From IMG/VR virus record IMGVR_UViG_3300010151_004145, positions 1-23,255 of that record: DNA of 23,255 bases, one strand, 5' to 3'. The notes under the pieces were generated by a model. The model had not been told where the DNA came from, searched no databases, and was given only the letters and a program-made list of their open reading frames with translations. The translations under genes were made by a program, and so were the position numbers. This stretch comes from a virus. Each line of letters opens with the position of its first letter. Position 1 is the first letter of the stretch. Below, piece by piece: positions 15,201 to 23,000 of this stretch.

Positions 15201-15611
15201 ATGAAGTTAGTATATATAAATGAAATTGGTATGGATTGGGTTGGAAACCACCTTTACGAGTTCTTATTTTCAGAATCAATAGATAATATTGATGGTGATG
15301 ATTGGGATGCTTATCCAGCTTCTAATAAACCATCACCACCTGGATTTGATTTTGTATCAAGGGTTGGTAGACTAACTTCTAAACTAAACTTTGAATTGGT
15401 TCAAAAGAGTGACACATTTGCGGTATGGGACGCTGTAGATGGAATAATAGCACTTGCTTGGGAAGATATAACAGATTATGATGAATACCCAGATAGTAGA
15501 CTTTATTTTAAATTTGGTGAAGATATTAAAACTGTTGAAGATAAATTATATGAAAAAGATATCATACTGAAATATAAGGAAATTAATAAAAATATTGCAA
15601 ATGAGAATTAA
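15201..15611 (+). CDS. Unknown acidic phage protein
   Basis: 136 residues, unrecognised. It is acidic and aromatic-rich (GMDWVGNHLYEFLFSE near the start; DDWDAYPASNKPSPPGFDF; VWDAVDGIIALAWEDI), suggesting a compact alpha/beta fold. It starts at an ATG directly after the basic peptide gene and overlaps the next gene by 11 bases (15601-15611). The operon position links it to head assembly; no catalytic motif is visible. Confidence 0.75.
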   Translation: MKLVYINEIGMDWVGNHLYEFLFSESIDNIDGDDWDAYPASNKPSPPGFDFVSRVGRLTSKLNFELVQKSDTFAVWDAVDGIIALAWEDITDYDEYPDSRLYFKFGEDIKTVEDKLYEKDIILKYKEINKNIANEN

Positions 15612-16047
15612 AAAGAAACATGTTATTGAGGAAATTAATAATATAGAAAAGAACACTGATGACTATTTAGATGACGTTAAGAAAGCAAAAAACAAAATTA
15701 AAAGTGAAATACCAAGCCTACCCCCAGACGAACTTGATAACATTGCAGCCCAAATTGCTGCCAATGAACCAGTAAATGAAGTTGGTAAAGATAAGGTGCA
15801 TACTACTAAATTTGATAGATGTGTTGCTGATGTTAAGAAGCAACCAAATGTAGATAACCCATATGCTATTTGTCAAGCTTCTTTGGGTGCAGATGCCATA
15901 AAAAAGTCACATAGAAAAAAAGAAGATGAAGATTATACTAATGAAACAACAGTAAGTATAACTAAAGGAAAATTATTAGAAACCATATTAAACAAAAAAC
16001 CAAGAAAAGTTGTAAAAACAATTAGAGTTGGTGATATAAAAAGATAA
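15601..16047 (+). CDS. Small head-region protein with C-x(n)-NPYAIC motif
   Basis: 148 residues from the ATG at 15601. An in-frame TTG at 15595 would extend it by two residues but is less likely. Residues 77-99 (F-D-R-C-V-A-D-V-K ... N-P-Y-A-I-C-Q-A-S) match a short two-cysteine motif recalled from many phage structural or internal proteins, whose function I cannot name. The rest is highly charged and helical. A C-terminal segment SITKGKLLETIL contains an L-x-E site. It overlaps the preceding gene and sits 7 bases before the LRR gene. Confidence 0.75.
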   Translation: MRIKKKHVIEEINNIEKNTDDYLDDVKKAKNKIKSEIPSLPPDELDNIAAQIAANEPVNEVGKDKVHTTKFDRCVADVKKQPNVDNPYAICQASLGADAIKKSHRKKEDEDYTNETTVSITKGKLLETILNKKPRKVVKTIRVGDIKR

Positions 16048-16054
16048 TTTTTTT

Positions 16055-16777
16055 ATGAAACACTACATAAAACAAAGGTTTAGAGAATCTCTTTTAAATG
16101 AAGAACCAAGTGATGTGGATAAAATAATCAATCTATTAAAATCTGGAGATGAATCAAATATTGAATTAGCATATGCTCTTGGAGAGGGACAAGGTATTAA
16201 TGTTGATGAATTGGTTAAATCAATATATGGTATATTGTTAACTAAATCAAAAGGTAACACAATAAAAAATAAGTTATTAAATCTATCCAATTTGAAGGGG
16301 TTAGATTTATCTAATAACAAACTAACCACATTGACAAAAGGCATAACCAATCTAACCAATTTGAAGTATTTGAATTTAGAATATAACAAACTAACCAGTT
16401 TAGAAGGTATAGAGAATTTAACCAATTTGATATGGTTGAGGTCATCTAATAACCGACTAACCACATTGACAAAAGGCATAACCAATTTGAAGGGGTTGGA
16501 TTTACGTAATAACAAACTAACCAACTTAAAAGGTATAGAGAATTTAACCAATTTGAAGGTGTTGTATTTAGATAATAACAAACTAACCACATTGCCAAAA
16601 GGCATAACCAATCTAACCAATTTGAAGGGGTTGTATTTATCTAATAACAAACTAACCAGTTTAGAAGGTATTGAGAAGTTCACCAATTTGGAGAGGTTGT
16701 CTTTACATAATAACCCGATAAGTGATGAAGAAATTGAACGAATAAAAAAATTATTACCAGATACAAAAATATATTAA
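16055..16777 (+). CDS. Leucine-rich repeat protein with L-x-E N-terminal tag
   Basis: 240 residues. Residues 1-16 (MKHYIKQRFRESLLNE) are a basic helix ending L-N-E, the tag type shared with several genes. A short helical domain follows (to about 75), then seven leucine-rich repeats of the L-x-x-L-x-L-x-x-N-x-L type (about 77-225), closed by a cap EEIERIKKLLPDTKIY. Repeats alternate between a 23-residue form (LTTL.KGITN) and a 22-residue form (LTSLEGIEN). No signal peptide or membrane anchor. LRRs form curved protein-binding surfaces; here the target may be a host or virion protein. It shares its cap style with the LRR protein at 4944-6365. Confidence 0.88.
   Translation: MKHYIKQRFRESLLNEEPSDVDKIINLLKSGDESNIELAYALGEGQGINVDELVKSIYGILLTKSKGNTIKNKLLNLSNLKGLDLSNNKLTTLTKGITNLTNLKYLNLEYNKLTSLEGIENLTNLIWLRSSNNRLTTLTKGITNLKGLDLRNNKLTNLKGIENLTNLKVLYLDNNKLTTLPKGITNLTNLKGLYLSNNKLTSLEGIEKFTNLERLSLHNNPISDEEIERIKKLLPDTKIY
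16283..16710 (+). repeat. Coding LRR repeat array with two-repeat superunit
   Basis: Tandem units of 69 and 66 bases alternate within the LRR gene, nearly identical at DNA level (for example CTAACCAATTTGAAGGGGTT). The fourth unit lacks 9 bases (16481-16489 region), fitting slippage between two ACCAAT copies. Confidence 0.8.
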
Positions 16778-16852
16778 AAATTATTATGGGAAACTTAGAA
16801 TATTCATTTGATAACATATTAAAATTATGAAAAAAGAAATAAAAAGATAAAC

Positions 16853-17995
16853 ATGAAAAAAGGTAAAAAATTAATACTTGAGAATCTTCTTTATGAGGAA
16901 AACATTACAGAAAGACTTCACCCAAAATTGGAGGAGGATTTAAGAAATGGATGTCATTCATTATCAGAATGTGGTATAATGCCAGAAGGTGATGAAATGA
17001 CTAGTGAGATGAAATTAATTAGAGAAAGATTTAAAGAAGTGGTTAATAGATGTCGTGCGGCATTTGATGTGGATGAAATAAATAATCGTGAAATGATGCA
17101 ACAACAAATGCCATTGGTTAGAAATGCAATTCAAATGGAATCAAACCACAAAGAATTCCTACAAGAATTGGCCGTTAAGATGGTGTCTGAAGAATTTGAT
17201 ATACCAGAGGGGGCAATAAACTTTGAGTCAGAATTAACCAATAATATAACTCTTGAAGGTACAATAAGTAATAAAGGTCCACAAAGAATGGAAGAAGAGT
17301 TTGAATTTAATAATCATGATGAACTGGTTAATGCAAATTCTGAAGTTAAGAAAAGAAGAGTTTTAAATGCCATGACACAAGGGGCAGCAAAAAAGGTTAA
17401 TCATATGTTTCATATGGTAAATGATGACTTAGTTAACTTAAACCCAAGACTACCCAACATTTATAATAAAATGATGTCAGCCGCTGATTATATGTTTTTT
17501 ATCATACCAAATATGGAAAAAATGGTTAGTGGTGGAAAGTCTGAATGTGACTTTAGTGGTGAAGTACCAAAGGTTAAAGCACAAGCTATGGTATTCCCAG
17601 TATTAGTCCATGAATTATGTAAAGGTGTTATGGAGGTATTATCTTCACATGGGTTACCAAAAAAGAAAAAAATCTCCGTATATGTTATAAATAAAGCCGA
17701 TTTCATTGAAGCAGAACCATGGGATATGCGTTTGGGGCCAGCAATATGGGGTAAATTTTGTAAGGCAATGCCAGATGAAGATTTTAACCTTAAGCATCAT
17801 GTTTATGCTGATATGGCAAGCCTACCCCCAAAGGATTTTAACCCACTAATGAAAGAAATAATATCTGGAACCAAAAAGAGTAAGAAAGTAGTTCAAAAAA
17901 TGGTTAATGAAATAAAAGAACAGATTAAGGAAGATGAATTCAATGAAGCTATGGGTGACCAATACTTCAATGAAGAGGATTTATTAGGGGCGTAA
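16853..17995 (+). CDS. Conserved phage protein of unknown function, upstream of terminase
   Basis: 380 residues. The N-terminus MKKGKKLILENLLYEENITE contains a basic helix ending L-Y-E. The protein is helical and Met-rich. A distinctive block, V-F-P-V-L-V-H-E-L-C-K-G-V-M-E-V-L-S-S-H-G-L-P (residues 247-269), resembles a conserved segment recalled from hypothetical proteins of large marine and Bacteroidota T4-like phages. The H-E pair there is not followed by a second His at the HExxH spacing, so it is not a classical zinc site. The C-terminal 50 residues are charged. Position before terL suggests a packaging or head role; that is inference. Confidence 0.78.
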   Translation: MKKGKKLILENLLYEENITERLHPKLEEDLRNGCHSLSECGIMPEGDEMTSEMKLIRERFKEVVNRCRAAFDVDEINNREMMQQQMPLVRNAIQMESNHKEFLQELAVKMVSEEFDIPEGAINFESELTNNITLEGTISNKGPQRMEEEFEFNNHDELVNANSEVKKRRVLNAMTQGAAKKVNHMFHMVNDDLVNLNPRLPNIYNKMMSAADYMFFIIPNMEKMVSGGKSECDFSGEVPKVKAQAMVFPVLVHELCKGVMEVLSSHGLPKKKKISVYVINKADFIEAEPWDMRLGPAIWGKFCKAMPDEDFNLKHHVYADMASLPPKDFNPLMKEIISGTKKSKKVVQKMVNEIKEQIKEDEFNEAMGDQYFNEEDLLGA

Positions 17996-18030
17996 AACCC
18001 ATTGGGATGTAAGCGACAAACACTAACTTT

Positions 18031-18169
18031 GTGAAAGAATATATTGACGAATAGTATCTGGACTTGCTTCACCAATTGAACAAACAATATTGACTTTAAA
18101 ACATCAATTAAATCACTCAAAAAATATATTGAGAAGTCGGATGAAGATTTTAAATTAAAATTACTATAA
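18031..18169 (+). pseudogene. Possible decayed small gene before terL
   Basis: No intact frame fills the 229 bases between 17996 and 18224. From the GTG at 18031 one frame reads VKEYIDE, TAG (18052), YLDLLHQLNKQY, TGA (18091). A frame offset by +1 from 18086 continues as NIDFKTSIKSLKKYIEKSDE and on to a stop at 18167-18169, directly before the terminator. The pieces read as one helical protein broken by a nonsense codon and a frameshift. T4-like phages place the small terminase gene just before terL, but this is too short to claim that. Chance is possible. Confidence 0.3.
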
Positions 18170-18192
18170 ACCACCCAATTGGGTGGTTTTTT
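18168..18192 (+). terminator. Intrinsic terminator before terL
   Basis: AAACCACCC (18168-18176) pairs with GGGTGGTTT (18181-18189) across an AATT loop and is followed by T residues to 18192. It would end the operon from 13421 onward, implying that terL has its own promoter. Confidence 0.85.
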
Positions 18193-18211
18193 CATTTTAA
18201 TGATTAGGTAA

Positions 18212-18220
18212 CATATTTAT
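18212..18220 (+). promoter_or_regulatory. Recurrent CATATTTAT element before terL
   Basis: Exact CATATTTAT copy in the 32 bases between the terminator and the terL ATG (18225). Because the upstream operon is terminated, a promoter must lie in this short space, which makes this copy the strongest case for a promoter role. Confidence 0.45.
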
Positions 18221-18224
18221 ATAT

Positions 18225-20012
18225 ATGCTAACTAATGAAGAAATATTAACCGAATACTTTAAATCTATTAAAGACCCTGTGTACGCAATTGAAACTTATC
18301 TCGAAACAAAAGATAATACACAAGGTGGGTTTGTACCATTCAAACTATTCCCAAGGCAGAAGCAAATAGTACGAGCATATGACACCCATAGGTTCAATCT
18401 TGTGGCAAAACCAAGACAAGCTGGTATATCAACAACTACACAGGCATATATGGCCGTAAAGTGTGCATTTGCTGACTCAGATAACCCAGAAACGGTTTTA
18501 CTTATTGCAAATAAATTAAAACTAGCGCAAAAATTTCTTAGAGGTATAAAAGACTACTTATTGCAAATACCAAGATGGGTATGGGGTGATGAGTATTATG
18601 GTACCCCAGAAAAAGAAAAAAAAGATATATTCTTATCAAATTCAAAAATAGAAGTTGAATTACCAAATGGTTGTCAAATAATAGCTGTGGCGACATCTGA
18701 AGATGCATTAAGGGGTTATACTCCAACATATTTAATATTTGATGAGGCCGCATTTATTGATAATGGTGATGCTGTTTATGCTGCTGCAATGTCTTCTTGT
18801 GCTACTGGTGGTAGGGTGATGCTTATTTCAACACCGAATGGTATGGATTCTCTATATTATAAGACGTATGAACAATCCAAAAGCGGTAAAAACAATTATA
18901 ATATCATTGAAATGAGATGGTATGAAGACCCAAGGTATAATAAAGGTTTATGTTGGATTAAAAAGGATGATAAGGGAAATATATTGGAAGAAATAAACGA
19001 ATTTGAGTTTATAAATGAAAAATATAGGGTTAGGATAAAGAATGGTTATAAGCCAACATCCCCATGGTATGAAAATATGTGCATGACATTAAATAATAAT
19101 GTAAAAAAGATTGCACAAGAGTTAGATGTTTCATTTCTTGGTTCTGGTGGTAATGTTATTGCTGATGAAGATATTATATTTCACGAAGAAAATAACGTTG
19201 AGGACCCAGTTTGGGTTGATGGTAGAGAAAAAGAATATTGGATTTGGGAAAAACCAATAGAAGGTCACCAATATATACTTAGTTCTGATGTTGCGAGAGG
19301 AGATGGTGAAGATTCATCGACTATTGTAATAGTTGACTTCACGACAATGAAACAAGTTATGGAGTATCAAGGGAAAATACCACCAGATTTATTGGCTGAA
19401 ATCATATATGAATATGGTAATTTATATAAGGCTTATACTATCGTTGATATTACTGGTGGAATGGGTGTTGCAACAGTGTTGAAACTACTTGAAATGAAGT
19501 ATAAATATTTACATTATGACGCACCAAGAGGCAAAATACTGAATAGTAAAAAGGCGCAATTAACACCACATTCAAAAGATAGTAAGATACCAGGATTTAA
19601 TGCTAATGGGGTTAGATTACCAATGATTGCCAATTTTGAACGAATGGTTAGGGAAAATGGTGTTATAATTAAATCAAGAAGATTGATTTCTGAAATGAAA
19701 ACGTTTGTATATAGAAATGGTAGGCCAGACCACATGAGGGGTTATCATGATGATTTAATTATGGCTATGTGTATGGCACTTTGGGTTCTTGAGCATTCAT
19801 TTAAGAAATTAGAAAAGATGGAAAAACAAAATAAAGCCATGTTATCTAGTTGGAGAATAGGTAGCTCTAATAAGAAACAAAACGAAGATAATAATACTGG
19901 GGTAGTAAATAATAAAAAGGTATTGAAAAAACCTAAGTTTAGTAGAAATGTTTCTAAGAATATGCAAGACCCAAATGGTGACTATTTATGGTTATTTGGT
20001 AGATTTAAATAA
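18225..20012 (+). CDS. terL: Terminase large subunit (T4 gp17-like)
   Basis: 595 residues, usual length for a T4-type large terminase. N-terminal ATPase: Walker A variant A-K-P-R-Q-A-G-I-S-T-T (61-71), Walker B Y-L-I-F-D-E (169-174), and coupling motif S-T-P-N-G (202-206). C-terminal RNase H-fold nuclease: D355 in S-S-D-V-A-R-G-D, D408 in I-V-D-I-T-G-G, and D509/D510 in Y-H-D-D-L-I-M-A, the expected metal-binding acids. It cuts concatemeric DNA and drives it into the prohead through the portal. All key residues appear present and no intein or frameshift interrupts it. It is preceded by a terminator and followed 66 bases later by the portal gene. Confidence 0.97.
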   Translation: MLTNEEILTEYFKSIKDPVYAIETYLETKDNTQGGFVPFKLFPRQKQIVRAYDTHRFNLVAKPRQAGISTTTQAYMAVKCAFADSDNPETVLLIANKLKLAQKFLRGIKDYLLQIPRWVWGDEYYGTPEKEKKDIFLSNSKIEVELPNGCQIIAVATSEDALRGYTPTYLIFDEAAFIDNGDAVYAAAMSSCATGGRVMLISTPNGMDSLYYKTYEQSKSGKNNYNIIEMRWYEDPRYNKGLCWIKKDDKGNILEEINEFEFINEKYRVRIKNGYKPTSPWYENMCMTLNNNVKKIAQELDVSFLGSGGNVIADEDIIFHEENNVEDPVWVDGREKEYWIWEKPIEGHQYILSSDVARGDGEDSSTIVIVDFTTMKQVMEYQGKIPPDLLAEIIYEYGNLYKAYTIVDITGGMGVATVLKLLEMKYKYLHYDAPRGKILNSKKAQLTPHSKDSKIPGFNANGVRLPMIANFERMVRENGVIIKSRRLISEMKTFVYRNGRPDHMRGYHDDLIMAMCMALWVLEHSFKKLEKMEKQNKAMLSSWRIGSSNKKQNEDNNTGVVNNKKVLKKPKFSRNVSKNMQDPNGDYLWLFGRFK

Positions 20013-20078
20013 TTATTGATATAATGGTTTAATTATTTAATAAATTCATTATAATTATACATATAAATTAAAATAAAT

Positions 20079-23000
20079 ATGGCGAAGAAAAGATTAACAA
20101 TATTTCAAAGGCTTAATAATATATTTGGTCCAGATGGAGTTAATATACAAAAAGATAAAACTAATAGATATTCTATAAGTAATGATGTTTTATTAAAAAC
20201 ACAAGATAAAGCAGAATATGATGTTGCGAAATTACAAGCGCAACAAAATAAATATTTAGGTGGAACGTGGAGAAAAGTAGATAATGAACTTTTTCAAAAA
20301 GCTGTTCATTATGAAACAACAAGAATTGGGTCATATTCTGATTTTGAAAGTATGGAATTCTACCCAGAAATTTCTGCCGCATTAGATATTTTTATGGAAG
20401 AATCCACAACGGTAAACGAAAAGGGGAGAGTATTAAACATTTACTCCGACTCTAAGAGAGTTAAGACAATATTAGAGGACTTATTTTTTAATAGATTGGA
20501 TATTCACACATCCCTACCAATGTGGACTAGAAATGTATGTAAATATGGTGATAATTTTGTTTTTTTAAATATCGATGATAAGGCTGGTATTATTGGTTGT
20601 AGGCAAATGCCAAACTTTGAGATTGAACGTAGAGAGGGAGATTTATACAGTAGACTCACTAACACTAATAGCGCATCTAGTGAGGAAGAACCAAAAGTTA
20701 AATTTATTTGGAGAGGTAGGGATGTAGAATTTAATTCATGGCAAATTGCACATTTTAGGTTATTGGGTGATGATAGAAGACTCCCATATGGTACCAGTGT
20801 TTTAGAGAAAGCTAGAAGGATTTGGAAACAATTAATTCTATCTGAAGATGCTATGTTGATTTATAGGGTAACAAGGGCACCAGAAAGAAGAGTATATAAA
20901 ATATATGTTGGTAATATTGATGATGAAGACGTACCAGCATATGTTGATGAGATTGCAAATAGATTTAAAAGAATGCCAATTATTGACCCACAAACTGGTC
21001 AAATTGATTTACAATATAACCAATTAGCTAATGACCAGGATTTCTTCATACCCGTTAGAAGTGAAGATGCACCAAACCCTATTGATACATTGGCTGGGGC
21101 TTGTATCGCTTTAGATACTAGAATCCCTTTATTAGATGGGAGAACATTGGAACTTAATGAAATAATTAATGAATGGGATAATGGTAATAGAGATTTATGG
21201 GTGTATTCGTGTGACCCACAGACTGGTAAATTAGCACCAGGTATGATTACGTGGGCTGGAGAAACTAGAAATAATGCTGAAGTAATTAAAATTACCTTAG
21301 ATAATGGTGAAGAAATTATAACTACTCCAGACCATAAATGGGTTCATAGAACTAATGGATTTGTTGAAGCCAAAGATTTAAATATTGGGGACTCTTTAAT
21401 GCCCTTTTATAAAGACACTAAAAAGATTAAATCTAATACAAATAATTATGAGCGTGTTTGGGATAGTTCTAAACAACAATGGGTTTTCACCCATAGGATG
21501 GTTACTAATTATTTAAATAATACAAACATTATTGAAGAATATGTGTATGATAAAAAATACACCAATAAAAATAAATTAGTAAGGCATCATAAGGATTATA
21601 ATCGTTTTAATAATAACCCAAGTAACTTAGTTTGGATGAATGTGTTAGACCATATTAAATTACACCAAGATGTTATATTGGAAACTATTTGGGCTAACCC
21701 CAAAGAAAATAAGGAAAAAATACGTAAAGGGGTTAATACCTATATTTCAAACTTAACTGAAGAAGAAAAGAAACTTAGAGGAATACAATCTAAATTAAAT
21801 TCAATTAATTCTAGGGATAAAGCTAAAAATACTTATCTTAATAACCCAAATAAATTAAATTTTGATATTGTTAGAACCAAAAATTCACGTAATTACTGGT
21901 CTAAGGGTTCCTCTAAAGAAAAACAATCAATTAAAGCTAAAGAATTATGGGAAAGTGAAGAATATAAAAATAAAGTTTTTAATAAAAAACAAAAATTAAC
22001 ATTTACCAACACACTTTATAATATGTTTTTTGAAATGTTTAAACAATATGGTAAGGTAGATTTAACACTAATAGAACTTAATAAATCTGAAGAATTTATG
22101 TATGAATTCTTCAGCACTAATAAAAGTATTAGAAGTTCATTAACTAATTTAAATGAATTCACTAGAAATCACCTAGACAAAATGATTAAAGAACGTGGGT
22201 TTAAAAATTATAGAGAATGGTGTAAGATTGCCGCTGAAGAATTAGGATATAAAAATGTTAGAGCTTGGAGATATTTTATAAATAAAGAAAAGAAAATATT
22301 ATATAACCATAAGATTATTAATATAGAATACTTAGAAAACAAAATGAACACTGGAACTATTACCGTAGATGGTGATGAAAAATACCATAATTATCATACA
22401 TTTGCGATAGAATCTGGGGTATTCATTAAAAATTCTAATTTGGATGCGATAGCAGATATAGAGTACCTCCAGCGAAAATTATTTACCGCATTAAGGGTAC
22501 CAAAAGCCTTTCTTGGTTTTGAAGACCCACAAGGTGAGGGGAAGAATTTAGCTCTCCAGGATGTTAGATTTGCTAGAACTATTAATAGGATACAACAAGC
22601 ATTAATAATGGAATTAAATAAAATAGCAATATTGCATTTATTCTTGCTTGGTTTAGAAGATGAGTTAGATAATTTCACACTAACACTTAACAACCCATCG
22701 ACACAAGCTGAAATGCTTAAGTTAGAACATTTACAATCTAAGGTAAATCTATATAAGGATGCTGTTAGTGATGGTGGTAATGGTTTTGGTGTTATGTCCA
22801 TGACAAAAGCTAAAAGAGAAATACTTGGGTGGTCAGACGATGAGATTAAACAAGACCTATTAGAACAGAGATTAGAAAAAGCAGCATCAGCTGAAATGGA
22901 AAATACACCAGAAGTTATAAAATATACTGGAACATTTGATGAAGTTGATAGGCTTTATGGTGACATTAATATCGCTAAAAATGTTGGTGGTGAGGGTGCT

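Noticed and set aside
16063-16686. Long minus-strand open frame (207 codons) opposite the LRR gene
   Set aside because: It is the antisense of the LRR repeats; its repeats mirror the coding repeats and it has no independent start context.
16283-16710. Regular direct repeats considered as a CRISPR array
   Set aside because: The repeats are in frame, vary like LRR units and have no unique spacers.
16786-16851. Two tiny frames, MGNLEYSFDNILKL (16786-16830) and MKKEIKR (16827-16850)
   Set aside because: Too short to support as genes; they may be leader sequence before the gene at 16853.
22394-22801. 135-codon minus-strand frame over the portal C-extein
   Set aside because: The plus-strand frame there carries conserved portal sequence; the minus frame has no recognisable features.
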